DNA of 64,000 nucleotides. Origin: Ferruginibacter sp. (GTDB lineage: Bacteria; Bacteroidota; Bacteroidia; Chitinophagales; Chitinophagaceae). How positions within the stretch are numbered: the first letter of the stretch is position 1; each line of letters opens with the position of its first letter. The notes under the pieces are model-generated. The model saw nothing but the letters and a program-made list of their open reading frames with translations, was not told the DNA's origin and did no database searches. Shown here in pieces: positions 18,092 to 26,239 of the stretch. Where the stretch lies: the NCBI GenBank assembly GCA_028288705.1, contig JAQBNH010000014.1, positions 186,001-250,000 on the forward strand, in the 5' to 3' direction. The position numbers and the translations under genes are program-made.

Positions 18092-18364
18092 TTAGCTTTT
18101 ATTTTTTAATTTATCATATTCTTTTTGCACCAGGTCGTTTCTTCCACCACCGTAGGCATTCATGTATTGGAATAACAATCCGAGTCCCCAGCCGACCATT
18201 GGCCAGACAGGCCAGGGTAACCCGGTGTGCCCGTTACGACCCGCGGTAAACCACCAGATCAGCCAAAGGAAACCATTAACGATAAAATAAGACGCAAGGC
18301 TGCGTTGAAAATCAGCACGTTTTGCTGCTAACTGCCAAAGTTTATCATCGCGTTGTTCGTCCAT
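18092..18364 (-). CDS. 2TM-domain small membrane protein
   Basis: The protein is 90 residues when started at 18364 (MDEQRDDKLWQLAAKRADFQ). The frame is open 25 residues further upstream, but that part looks unlike coding sequence. After a charged N-terminus come two hydrophobic helices (FIVNGFLWLIWWFT and PVWPMVGWGLGLLFQYM) and a short charged tail. This matches the 2TM domain family, short membrane proteins that in some bacteria are fused to histidine kinases. The function is not known. It precedes the acyl-CoA ligase gene on the same strand. Confidence 0.75.
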   Translation of the reverse strand: MDEQRDDKLWQLAAKRADFQRSLASYFIVNGFLWLIWWFTAGRNGHTGLPWPVWPMVGWGLGLLFQYMNAYGGGRNDLVQKEYDKLKNKS

Positions 18365-18441
18365 AAAAATGATTTGGCTTCTAAGGTAAATAAAAATAAC
18401 CCAAAGAAAAATATCCGCGCTGCTGCTGAAAGCGCACACAT

Positions 18442-18470
18442 AAAAAAAGCCACCCGGTTGAATGAGTGGC
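18442..18470 (-). terminator. Terminator of the yceI-like gene
   Basis: Read on the minus strand, GCCAC and GTGGC form the base of a stem, followed by seven T. It closes the YceI lipoprotein gene. Confidence 0.75.
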
Positions 18471-18493
18471 CCTGTATTAACTAAACAAAACTA

Positions 18494-19147
18494 TTATTTT
18501 TTATGCGCTGTGATTGCGAGTTTTATGCCCACTTCTTTACTGATAAACCAGTCCTGGGGATTGTTAGGTCCTTTATAGTTCATACCCCATTGGGTACGAT
18601 CGATTGAAAAATCGGCGGTTGCAGAAACGGTATTTGCATCGATGGTGATCGTCGCCGGGAAAGAAACATTTTTAGTGCTGTCTTTCAATGTAAGATTTCC
18701 TTTGATCAGGTGTGTAGCGCCGGTCTTTTTGCTACTGTCTGAAATACTTGGCTCAACTGAAGTGATTTCAAATTTAGCTGTTGGATATTTGGCAACGTCA
18801 AAGAAATCCGGGCTTTTCAAATGGCCTTCCAGTTTACCCTTATTCTCAGCATCCCCAGCCAGGTCCTGGTTAGTTAAAGATGCGATGTTGATCAGGAAAC
18901 TTCCACCTGTAAGGTTATTATCTTTTACAAATAAAGTGCCTTCTGAAAGAGTGAAAGTGCCGGAATGTTTACCCGTTGGTTTGCTGCCTGTCCAGGTTAC
19001 CAATGCACTGGAATCAATGCTGTAGGCAGTTCCGTCGGTTCCTGCTACTTCTACTTTTTCTGCAGTGGCAGCACTATTTTTTTCAGATGAATTGTTACAG
19101 GCTGCAAACAAGATAACTGCGCTTGCCAGGAAGAATGTTTTTTTCAT
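18494..19147 (-). CDS. YceI-like lipoprotein
   Basis: The 217-residue protein has a lipoprotein signal (lipobox FAAC, Cys at residue 16) and a low-complexity linker. The YceI domain then runs to the end (TWTGSKPTGKHSGTF; LEGHLKSPDFFDVAKYPTAK; WGMNYKG). YceI proteins are lipocalin-like beta-barrels that bind isoprenoid or other long lipid chains. The lipid-anchored form is common in Bacteroidota. It has a strong promoter of its own with a palindrome between the boxes, and a terminator on the other side, so it is a single-gene unit. Confidence 0.93.
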   Translation of the reverse strand: MKKTFFLASAVILFAACNNSSEKNSAATAEKVEVAGTDGTAYSIDSSALVTWTGSKPTGKHSGTFTLSEGTLFVKDNNLTGGSFLINIASLTNQDLAGDAENKGKLEGHLKSPDFFDVAKYPTAKFEITSVEPSISDSSKKTGATHLIKGNLTLKDSTKNVSFPATITIDANTVSATADFSIDRTQWGMNYKGPNNPQDWFISKEVGIKLAITAHKK

Positions 19148-19167
19148 TTTTAATTTGTTTTATAACA

Positions 19168-19198
19168 CAAAGATAATAAACAATGTTTAAACATCAAA
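19168..19198 (-). promoter_or_regulatory. Promoter of yceI-like gene with internal palindrome
   Basis: On the minus strand the region reads TTTG (19195-19198), a 19-base spacer, then TATCTTTG (19168-19175). This is a full match to the Bacteroidota promoter. The spacer holds the perfect palindrome ATGTTTAAACAT (19183-19194), a possible operator. Confidence 0.75.
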
Positions 19199-19206
19199 TA
19201 TTTATT

Positions 19207-20211
19207 TTAATGGTAGTATTGTCCTGCAGGAATCTTAAAAATGCGACCGCGCTGAAAGTTGGTAAAAGCTGTTTGTTCTTCATTGTGCATATTCGTCCAG
19301 TTTTGGTAGGCCGGCAGATTTTGCACCGAACCAAACAGCCATTGATTATAAGCATCGAACATGCCTTCCTTCAATAATTGCTGTTGCTGTTCGAACAAAC
19401 GAAAAGGATATTTTGCAGCTGTTGTATTAAACCAATCCAGGATAAACCTCGTACGAAGCATAGTTAATGTTTCGGTTGTGAGCCCTGTTGCGGCGACTTG
19501 CCCCTGCCGGCTCATAGATTGCAGGTAGGCTTTTGCAAAACCATTTTTGTCCTTACTGTTATTTTCCAGGTTAGCTTCAGTAAACAGTTTTTTGTATCCG
19601 TCGAGCAACAGTTGTTTTACTTCCGGTGCCTTGTTACTGAGCGGTTCCATATTAAGAAATATCTCGCCATACAATAAGCTCCATATTTTATCGGGGCTGA
19701 GAAAATAATAACGGGCAGCATTGTAGTAGTTTTTACTGTAAGAGGGGTCAGCTTCGATGCCTTGTTCCCATTGTTTGATGGCGCTGAAATCTTTTTGTGC
19801 CCATTGCAGTTCTCCCAGTTCGTTGTACAGCGGACCGGAATCAGGGAATTTCTTTATGCCTTTTTTATACAGTTTTTCGCATTCCTTAAATTGTTCCAGT
19901 TGCTTGTAAATATTTCCTGCAATCTGGAAACATTGATCATCGGCTTCATCGCGATCCAGAACGGGTTTTATAACTTCTAGCGCATGCGTTAAGTCCTTCT
20001 GGTAATAATAACTCAGCGCAAGGTCTTTTGCCATGCCAATATTTTGCGGCTCCAGCAAAACAGCGCGGTTTAACACAAGAATCGCGTTGGCGTAATCGGC
20101 CTGTCGTATAAAGGATTTGGCGGTTTCATGTAATTCGGCGGCGGATTGTGTTTGTGCGGTCGCCAGCAGTGAGCTGAAAAAACAACAGAGCAGCGGAAGG
20201 AATCTTTTCAT
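19207..20211 (-). CDS. Secreted tetratricopeptide-repeat protein
   Basis: The 334-residue protein has a signal peptide (FLPLLCCFFSSLLATAQ) and then about four tetratricopeptide-like repeats (about 25-200; for example DYANAILVLNRAVLLEPQ and CEKLYKKGIKKFPDSGPLYN). The C-terminal 130 residues are helical with no recognised domain. It is probably periplasmic and a scaffold for protein-protein contact, with unknown partner. The stop lies nine bases from the promoter of the yceI-like gene. A TATCTTTA box at 20218-20225, only six bases from the ATG, may be its own promoter. Confidence 0.82.
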   Translation of the reverse strand: MKRFLPLLCCFFSSLLATAQTQSAAELHETAKSFIRQADYANAILVLNRAVLLEPQNIGMAKDLALSYYYQKDLTHALEVIKPVLDRDEADDQCFQIAGNIYKQLEQFKECEKLYKKGIKKFPDSGPLYNELGELQWAQKDFSAIKQWEQGIEADPSYSKNYYNAARYYFLSPDKIWSLLYGEIFLNMEPLSNKAPEVKQLLLDGYKKLFTEANLENNSKDKNGFAKAYLQSMSRQGQVAATGLTTETLTMLRTRFILDWFNTTAAKYPFRLFEQQQQLLKEGMFDAYNQWLFGSVQNLPAYQNWTNMHNEEQTAFTNFQRGRIFKIPAGQYYH

Positions 20212-20224
20212 ATCTCGTAAAGAT

Positions 20225-20252
20225 AAAAAAAGAGGCGTTGATAAAACGCCTC
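20225..20252 (-). terminator. Terminator of the DUF1015 gene
   Basis: GAGGCGTT pairs with AACGCCTC (8 bp), followed on the minus strand by seven T. The T-run runs into the possible -7 box of the TPR gene. Confidence 0.85.
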
Positions 20253-20276
20253 TTCGATGCTCTGTATGTTAAATTC

Positions 20277-21506
20277 TTAATCGATCAGGTGTGTGAGTAA
20301 CCCATCGCGTAGTTTCGGTTCAAACCACGTGCTTTTCGGCGGCATCACATCCCCACTGTCAGCCACAGCGAATAATTGCTCCATACTTACCGGGTATAAA
20401 CTGATGGCCAGGGCCATCTCTCCACTGTTCACGCGGGTTTCCAATTCGCCTAGTCCACGTATTCCGCCAACAAAATCAATGCGTTTGTCTGTGCGCTGAT
20501 CTTTAATTCCGAGGATCGGCTCCAGGATATTTTCCTGCAGGATGCTGATATCGAGAATCCCGATCGGGTCATTTTTATAACTGCCTTCTTTAGCGGTCAG
20601 CTTGTACCATTGGTTGTTCATGTACAAGCCAAAACGGTGTGCCGCGTCCGGTTTGTAAAGACCAGCTTCTTTTTCTACCAAAAATTTTTCTTCCAGCTGT
20701 TGAAGCAATTCTTCCCCTGAAAGCCCATTGAGATCAGTAATAACGCGGTTGTAATCCAGGATCGCGAGTTGATCGGCCGGGAATAGGGTGGTCAAAAAAT
20801 AATTTGCATTTTCAGGTGATGCTTCTCCGAGCTCGCCACGCACTTTTGCCGCTGAAGCAGCACGGTGATGGCCGTCAGCGATATAGGTAGCCGGAACCAG
20901 TGTTTTAAACAGATGGGTGATAGCGGCTATTGTATCGTCGTCGTTCACGATCCAGATGCTGTGCTGTACACCGTCTTCAGCAACAAAATCATACTGGCAG
21001 TTTTTTTCCGCCATCCATTTGTTGATCAATTGGTCGATCTCTGCCACATTTTTATAGGCAAGAAATACATTGCCGGTTTGGGCGCCCGTGGTTTTAATAT
21101 GATTGATACGATCCTGTTCTTTTTCAGGGCGCGTGAATTCATGTTTTTTGATCAACCCGTTTTCATAATCATCGATGGAACTTCCGCAAACAAGTCCGGC
21201 CTGGCTGCGGCCATCCATGGTTAACCGGTAGATATAGTAACAAGGTTTATTCTCGCGAAACAACAAGTTACGGCTGATGAAGGCCGTCAGGTTTTCTTTC
21301 GCTTTGTCATACACTTCCTGCGAATGGATATCTGTATTTTCAGGCAGATCGATCTCGCTTTTCGTAATATGTAAAAACGAGGCCGGATTTCCCTGCGCTG
21401 CTACTTTCGCTTCTTTGCTGCTCAACACATCATAAGGTCGTGAAGCCACTGCCTTCGCATGTTGTGGCTCGGGGCGCAGTGCTTTGAATGCTGTAATATT
21501 AACCAT
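20277..21506 (-). CDS. DUF1015-family protein
   Basis: The protein is 409 residues from 21506 (MVNITAFKALRPEP); an ATG two codons upstream is possible. It shows the DUF1015 features: an N-terminal FKALRP, SRPYDVLS, then YIADGHHRAASA in the middle and the DFVGGIRGLGELE segment near the end. The family is widespread and often sits next to serC or serA, as here; it may have an unknown metabolic role linked to serine. A -7 box 31 bases upstream and a terminator after it mark it as its own transcription unit. Confidence 0.88.
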   Translation of the reverse strand: MVNITAFKALRPEPQHAKAVASRPYDVLSSKEAKVAAQGNPASFLHITKSEIDLPENTDIHSQEVYDKAKENLTAFISRNLLFRENKPCYYIYRLTMDGRSQAGLVCGSSIDDYENGLIKKHEFTRPEKEQDRINHIKTTGAQTGNVFLAYKNVAEIDQLINKWMAEKNCQYDFVAEDGVQHSIWIVNDDDTIAAITHLFKTLVPATYIADGHHRAASAAKVRGELGEASPENANYFLTTLFPADQLAILDYNRVITDLNGLSGEELLQQLEEKFLVEKEAGLYKPDAAHRFGLYMNNQWYKLTAKEGSYKNDPIGILDISILQENILEPILGIKDQRTDKRIDFVGGIRGLGELETRVNSGEMALAISLYPVSMEQLFAVADSGDVMPPKSTWFEPKLRDGLLTHLID

Positions 21507-21537
21507 GTTCAAAATATATAGTAATTAAAACCGGAGG

Positions 21538-21545
21538 CAAAAATA
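21538..21545 (-). promoter_or_regulatory. -7 promoter box for DUF1015 gene
   Basis: On the minus strand TATTTTTG matches TAnnTTTG, 31 bases before the start at 21506. No clear -33 box. Confidence 0.5.
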
Positions 21546-21569
21546 AGCAATTTACCACGGGAGGGATGT

Positions 21570-22664
21570 TTAGTTTAAACTGTTACTGAAGTCCCGCATT
21601 GCCTGCACCAATACCTCTACGCTGCTTAATGGAAGCGCATTGTAAAGGGAAGCGCGGAAACCACCAACGCTGCGGTGGCCGCGAATGGCAACAATTCCTC
21701 TTGTTCTTGCGAACGCTTCAAAACGTTCTTCCATCAACGGGTCTTCCATTACGAAGCAAACGTTCATTTTACTGCGATCCTCCTTTGCAGCAGTGCCGGT
21801 AAATAAAGGGTTTTCATCAATCTCCCTGTACAACAAGGCCGCCTTTTCTATATTTCTTTTTTCCAGAGCAGCTACGCCACCCTGGGCCTTTACCCAGCGC
21901 AGGTTCAACAGGCAAACGTAAATGGCGAACACCGGCGGTGTATTCAGCATGCTGTCTTCCTTAATGTGATTTCGATAATCCATCATTGTCGGGATTGCGC
22001 GTTTGATCTTGCCGAGAATATTTTTATTCACCACTACAATATTTACGCCTGCGGCACCGAGGTTTTTTTGAGCACCGGCGTAGATCAGGTCGAAACTGTT
22101 GAAATCGAGTACGCGGCTGAGGATGTCGCTGCTCATATCGGCCACCATCGAATTACTGGTGCGGGGAATCTTTTGCCACTGCGTTCCGTAAATCGTATTG
22201 TTGGTGGTAATATGTAAATATTTTGCATCGTTGGGTACGGCAAAGTCTTTTGGGATAAAGTTGTAATTCTTTTCTTTTGATGAACACACGACATCTACCT
22301 TTCCAAAAAGCCGGGCTTCTTTGATTGCTTTTGCACCCCAGACATCAGTATCCGTGTATGCTGCAGATTCTTTCGCATCCAGGAGGTTCATGGGCACCTG
22401 CATGAACTGGGTAGAAGCGCCACCATGTAAAAATAATACCTCGTGATTTTCGTCGAGGTGCATCAGTTCGCGCAGTAGTCCGCGGGCCTCTGCCATCACG
22501 GCGGTAAATTCCGGCGTACGATGCCCGAATTCCAAAATGGATAAGCCTGATTGTTCAAAATTAAGAATGGCCGCAGCAGCCTGTTCAAATACAGTTTTTG
22601 GTAAAATAGAAGGGCCGGCGTTGAAATTATGCAGCAGCACGGGCTGTTCTTTGGTCGCAGTCAT
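21570..22664 (-). CDS. serC: Phosphoserine aminotransferase
   Basis: The enzyme converts 3-phosphohydroxypyruvate and glutamate to phosphoserine in serine biosynthesis, with pyridoxal phosphate. The 364-residue protein starts at 22664 (MTATKEQPVLLHNFNAGPSI). A frame extension to 22751 would overlap the next gene and is rejected. Visible features are FNAGPSILP, the HGGASTQFMQVPMNL loop, cofactor Lys200 in YAGAQKNLG and the C-terminal VGGFRASLYNALPL. A -7 box 19 bases upstream confirms the start. The DUF1015 gene follows downstream on the same strand. Confidence 0.95.
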   Translation of the reverse strand: MTATKEQPVLLHNFNAGPSILPKTVFEQAAAAILNFEQSGLSILEFGHRTPEFTAVMAEARGLLRELMHLDENHEVLFLHGGASTQFMQVPMNLLDAKESAAYTDTDVWGAKAIKEARLFGKVDVVCSSKEKNYNFIPKDFAVPNDAKYLHITTNNTIYGTQWQKIPRTSNSMVADMSSDILSRVLDFNSFDLIYAGAQKNLGAAGVNIVVVNKNILGKIKRAIPTMMDYRNHIKEDSMLNTPPVFAIYVCLLNLRWVKAQGGVAALEKRNIEKAALLYREIDENPLFTGTAAKEDRSKMNVCFVMEDPLMEERFEAFARTRGIVAIRGHRSVGGFRASLYNALPLSSVEVLVQAMRDFSNSLN

Positions 22665-22683
22665 TACTCGAAAAATTAAGCTG

Positions 22684-22691
22684 CAAATGTA
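22684..22691 (-). promoter_or_regulatory. -7 promoter box for serC
   Basis: On the minus strand TACATTTG matches TAnnTTTG, 19 bases from the serC start. It lies in the 47-base gap behind the S1/P1-like gene. Confidence 0.6.
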
Positions 22692-22711
22692 AGCAATTAA
22701 AAAGCCTGCAG

Positions 22712-23689
22712 TTATTCTTCGCGCCCGATCATTTTGGCAGCCGCCTGCCATCCTTTGTTCAGGTCATCAAATTCTTTTTGATCGTTATCGGAAAAAGTCT
22801 TGCCGGACAAGTGTTTGAGGTCGGGCTGCCCCGCATTCACCCACGCGGTATACCAAAAAGAAGCGATGGCAAAAATTGCCTGACGCATTCTTCTTTCAAC
22901 CATTCCATTTAACTGGCGGTTATATTCGGTGCTGAATGCGCTGCTGAATTGTTTTAAAATAAGACCATTGCGGGGTTCAAAAGAATATTTTTGATCAGCG
23001 GGAAAGCTCCTGCTTAGATTTTTCTCGAGAAGCAAAACGGTATCTGCTGCGCGTGCGCTTTCCAACAACCGGTTCCAGGTGAATACCAAAGGATCTTTAA
23101 TGTAAGCAGCCTGGCCAATAAAAAAATCAAATTCTTTTTCAGCCAGCAACTCGGGGATACGGCTCTCCCAAAATGCATGAATGCCTTTTTGCCCCGTCAA
23201 TTGCCCGTTATGGTTACTGCTCGCATGCAATGGTACATGGGCATCAGCAATATAATGTCCGAGCTCAGCACTGTTTTTCAAAATTCCCGAAAAGTTTTGC
23301 TCTTTGAAAGCTTTTGTTAACCTGGCAAGCATGGTTTGAATATGCCAGGGCACGATGCCGTATTTTTTCAAGCTGTCTTCAGAAAATTTTTCCGCTGCTT
23401 CGCTCCATTTTTTTGGAAGGCTGTCATAGGGATAATTTCCGTAATGATCAATATCCAGGTAATGTCTCGGCGCTTCATCAGTCACTGCATATCGACGTTT
23501 ATCCGGATCTACGGCATGTTCTTTTAAAAATTCGATCTGTGGTTTGTAGAGAACGAGCATCTCCGGAGGTAGGAGAAAAACCGCCAGGTAATTAATCTGC
23601 TGATGCGCCCAGAAGCCCCAGCAAAATGCCCGGCAGCTGAAGAAACAACACAGAGATAATAGAAATATTTTTCGCGTTACTGCGGACAT
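22712..23689 (-). CDS. S1/P1 nuclease / zinc phospholipase C-like secreted protein
   Basis: The 325-residue protein has a signal peptide ending near residue 23. The mature protein starts WGFWAHQQINYLA; in S1/P1 nucleases and zinc-dependent phospholipase C the N-terminal Trp and a nearby His bind the zinc cluster. Further ligands are visible: DIDHYG, GHYIADAHVPLH and the HASSNHNGQLT stretch. The enzyme is probably periplasmic and cleaves phosphodiester bonds; nuclease or phospholipase activity cannot be decided by eye. It ends 47 bases before serC, which has its own promoter. Confidence 0.82.
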   Translation of the reverse strand: MSAVTRKIFLLSLCCFFSCRAFCWGFWAHQQINYLAVFLLPPEMLVLYKPQIEFLKEHAVDPDKRRYAVTDEAPRHYLDIDHYGNYPYDSLPKKWSEAAEKFSEDSLKKYGIVPWHIQTMLARLTKAFKEQNFSGILKNSAELGHYIADAHVPLHASSNHNGQLTGQKGIHAFWESRIPELLAEKEFDFFIGQAAYIKDPLVFTWNRLLESARAADTVLLLEKNLSRSFPADQKYSFEPRNGLILKQFSSAFSTEYNRQLNGMVERRMRQAIFAIASFWYTAWVNAGQPDLKHLSGKTFSDNDQKEFDDLNKGWQAAAKMIGREE

Positions 23690-23762
23690 CCGTACAGGTT
23701 ATCTGTAAAAATATTTCCATTCGCTTCAATACTAATGTTGTTTGCGTCGTTAAAGGAAGTTG

Positions 23763-24371
23763 TTATTCGTGTTCCGTGATGTCCGTTACACCACCGCTCA
23801 CAGCGAATTTCATCGTCTGCGCGCTGGTGATATGCGTTATCGCCTTGATGCGGCTCTTTGGAATTATGTAAACATTTCCGGCAACAGAATAAGCCATTGG
23901 GATATAAACGGCCACATAATCCAGCAGGCCGAAATCACTCATGTCGTCCTGCGTGATAAAGCCCATCCGCCAAACCTCGTTGTCATCTACATTCGCCAGC
24001 ACGTTCTGCGTAAATTTTTTCTTGTCGCCGGCAAAAGCCTCAAAAAAATCACGGGTAGTAGAATAAATATGTTTTAAACCCGGCGTCTTTTGCATGAGTT
24101 TATCCATAAAACTGATAATACGGCCCGTAATAAAGAAGGAACTGAAATACCCGATCAGTACGATGCCCGCGAGGATGATGAGGAAGCCGAGGCCATAATT
24201 TTGTACGTGAACCCGCCCGGTTTCATCTGTATAAGAGAAGATCGGCAGCCAGCCGTCTATTGTGGAAACGACGAAATAAAGGGCATACAGTGTGATTGTA
24301 ACAGGTGCCAGGATGAGCAATCCCTGCAGGAAATACTGCAATAAGCGCTTGAAATCGAATTGTTTTTCCAT
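23763..24371 (-). CDS. DUF502-family membrane protein
   Basis: The protein is 202 residues from the ATG at 24371 (MEKQFDFKRLLQYF). An upstream ATG at 24392 would overlap the -7 box at 24390-24397 and is rejected. Two N-terminal membrane helices (about 10-35 and 60-85; LQGLLILAPVTITLYALYFV) are followed by a soluble domain with TPGLKHIYSTTRDFFEAF. DUF502 proteins are widespread in bacteria with unknown function. It has no co-directional partner close by; the next minus gene lies 73 bases downstream. Confidence 0.87.
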   Translation of the reverse strand: MEKQFDFKRLLQYFLQGLLILAPVTITLYALYFVVSTIDGWLPIFSYTDETGRVHVQNYGLGFLIILAGIVLIGYFSSFFITGRIISFMDKLMQKTPGLKHIYSTTRDFFEAFAGDKKKFTQNVLANVDDNEVWRMGFITQDDMSDFGLLDYVAVYIPMAYSVAGNVYIIPKSRIKAITHITSAQTMKFAVSGGVTDITEHE

Positions 24372-24389
24372 AAAATTGTATTTACGGGT

Positions 24390-24397
24390 CAAAGATA
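24390..24397 (-). promoter_or_regulatory. -7 promoter box for DUF502 gene
   Basis: On the minus strand TATCTTTG matches TAnnTTTG, 18 bases before the ATG at 24371. It excludes the upstream ATG as the start. Confidence 0.6.
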
Positions 24398-24512
24398 AAA
24401 GATTGGCAGCGGGCAGCAGAAGAAATGAACGGCGGCTCTACCAGAAAAACTTCTGCTTTAACACGCGCTTTCTCAAATAATGAGATATTTTCGTGATTAC
24501 AAATCATAACTT

Positions 24513-25448
24513 ATGAAAATGAAAAGTTTGCTCTCTCTTGTATGCCTGGTAGTGATCGGCTTAACGGCTTGCCAAAAAGAATTAAGCCAGGAAAATGGTG
24601 GCGGTGGAGCAGTTGCTGGACTAACAGGAGATTTCCGTGCTAAGATCGACGGCGTGCAGTGGGTTGCTAACCAGTCTTCAGGTGCGATCCGGAATGGCGG
24701 GTATATTATGATTAACGGGCAAAGCACAGACGGTAAAGTGCTGGTGATCCAGGTTGTAGATTCCGGCGTTCATGCTTATACCTTAGATGAATTTGGCGAC
24801 AACGGTGCAGCATACGTACTAACGCCCAACGGAAGCAGCTTTGGCTTCACGAGTAACGCATCAGGTGATACCAGTTTAGCCGGTGGTAAGGTAAGCATCA
24901 CGTCAATTGATACCACAAATAAAAAGATGAGTGGTACCTTCAAATTCCGTGTGCTCCGTGATATTGATACAGTGAGTCATGCGTTTACTGAAGGCAGTTT
25001 TACTAATATTAGCTATACAACATCTAATGGGATTCCTCCGGGTAATCCTACGGATACTTTTCGGGTGAAACTCAACGGTGTAGACTGGGTGAATTACAAC
25101 GCGACCGGTATTTATACTAATCTTCTTGGTCAGACCAATATCTCCATCATTTCCAGCTATGACGCTAATACCGATAAAAATATCGGGCTCGACATGAGCG
25201 GAACGATAGTGCCGGGAAGTTATTCCTTTAGTGCCATTCCATTTCCTGGCGATCCTTCTGCGTTATATGATAACGGTGCCACACCAGACACTTCATACAG
25301 TGCTGATGGTGGAAACCTGACGATACTGGAGCATAACACGACGACCAAGCGAATTAGGGGAACTTTTAATTTCATTGCTACACCAGTTAGCGGTGGAGGA
25401 ACTCCGATAACTTTCACTGCAGGCTATTTTTCTGTAAAATATCAATAG
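24513..25448 (+). CDS. Lipoprotein with two repeated beta domains (DUF6252-like)
   Basis: The 311-residue protein has a lipoprotein signal (lipobox LTAC, Cys at residue 20), a glycine-rich linker and two similar domains of about 135 residues. The first runs from FRAKIDGVQWVAN to FTEGSFTNISY, the second from FRVKLNGVDWVNY to FTAGYFSVKY. Each contains a GTF(K/N)F strand before its end. This resembles the DUF6252 family of surface lipoproteins in Bacteroidota, here as an internal duplication. It is likely anchored in the outer membrane; its function is unknown. A strong terminator follows. Confidence 0.8.
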   Translation: MKMKSLLSLVCLVVIGLTACQKELSQENGGGGAVAGLTGDFRAKIDGVQWVANQSSGAIRNGGYIMINGQSTDGKVLVIQVVDSGVHAYTLDEFGDNGAAYVLTPNGSSFGFTSNASGDTSLAGGKVSITSIDTTNKKMSGTFKFRVLRDIDTVSHAFTEGSFTNISYTTSNGIPPGNPTDTFRVKLNGVDWVNYNATGIYTNLLGQTNISIISSYDANTDKNIGLDMSGTIVPGSYSFSAIPFPGDPSALYDNGATPDTSYSADGGNLTILEHNTTTKRIRGTFNFIATPVSGGGTPITFTAGYFSVKYQ

Positions 25449-25471
25449 AAAAAAGAAAATAATTTTTGAAA

Positions 25472-25497
25472 CAGGCGTCTCAAACGCCTGTTTTTTT
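25472..25497 (+). terminator. Rho-independent terminator
   Basis: CAGGCGT-CTCAA-ACGCCTG is followed by seven T, closing the repeat lipoprotein gene before the efflux operon. Confidence 0.92.
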
Positions 25498-25543
25498 ATG
25501 CCCCTGCATTAAATAATTGTTACGAATGGCAAAAAAATATGAT

Positions 25544-25580
25544 GGAAACTTTGGCAACGTTATAAGTTTCCGTAGTTTTG
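25544..25580 (+). promoter_or_regulatory. Promoter and candidate operator of the tetR-efflux operon
   Basis: TTTG (25550-25553), a 19-base spacer and TAGTTTTG (25573-25580) make a full Bacteroidota promoter. GGAAACTT (25544-25551) and AAGTTTCC (25564-25571) form a perfect inverted repeat overlapping the -33 box and ending just before the -7 box, as expected for a repressor site. Only seven bases separate the -7 box from the ATG. Confidence 0.75.
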
Positions 25581-25587
25581 CGTCCCA

Positions 25588-26229
25588 ATGACAGAATTAT
25601 CAGACACCCATAAGCGGATTAGCGAAAAAGCATCAGAATTGTTTATGCAATACGGGCTGCGTAGCGTAAGTATGGACGATATCGCCAATAACCTGGGCAT
25701 CAGCAAAAAGACGATCTACCAGTATTTCGCGGATAAAGATGAACTCGTAAACGCGGTCGTAGGATCTATTATCCAGCATAACCAGCAAATCTGCGATTTT
25801 GATCGTAGTGAAGCCAAAGACGCGATCCATGAGATATTCCTGGCAATGGACCTTGTTGTTGCGATGTTTCGTTCGATGAACCCTTCGCTATTGTTCGACA
25901 TGCAAAAATATTACCCCGGCGCTTTTGCGAAATTTGCCCAACATAAGAATGATTACATCTACGGAATTATCCGCGACAATATCACCAGGGGCATCCGCGA
26001 AGAATTGTACCGGCCGGAAATCAGGGTGGATGTGATGGCCCGTTTCCGCGTAGAAAGTATCATAATCCCTTTCAACCCCGAGTTCCACACTAAAGTAAAA
26101 GAAGGGCTGGCAGATATTGAAGAAGAACTTACCTATCATTTTTTATATGGCCTTATCTCTCCTAAAGGCTACAAGCTCACACAAAAATATCAACAGGAAA
26201 GAATACAAAAATTACAAGCGAATGCGTAG
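25588..26229 (+). CDS. TetR/AcrR-family transcriptional regulator
   Basis: The 213-residue protein has an N-terminal TetR helix-turn-helix (about 8-55; SMDDIANNLGISKKTIYQYF) and a helical ligand-binding domain with no recognisable ligand. It is the first gene of an operon with TolC, adaptor and RND pump genes, an order common in Bacteroidota. The expected role is to repress the operon until a pump substrate binds. A perfect inverted repeat in its promoter is the natural operator candidate. The tolC-like gene begins 10 bases after the stop. Confidence 0.92.
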   Translation: MTELSDTHKRISEKASELFMQYGLRSVSMDDIANNLGISKKTIYQYFADKDELVNAVVGSIIQHNQQICDFDRSEAKDAIHEIFLAMDLVVAMFRSMNPSLLFDMQKYYPGAFAKFAQHKNDYIYGIIRDNITRGIREELYRPEIRVDVMARFRVESIIIPFNPEFHTKVKEGLADIEEELTYHFLYGLISPKGYKLTQKYQQERIQKLQANA

Positions 26230-26239
26230 AAACAGAATT

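Noticed and set aside
22665..22751. Upstream extension of serC
   Set aside because: It overlaps the S1/P1-like gene and would include the serC -7 box. SerC proteins start just before the FNAGPS motif.
26117..26239. Upstream extension of the TolC-like gene inside tetR
   Set aside because: It overlaps the conserved end of tetR in another frame and lacks a signal peptide. The ATG at 26240 gives a proper signal peptide.
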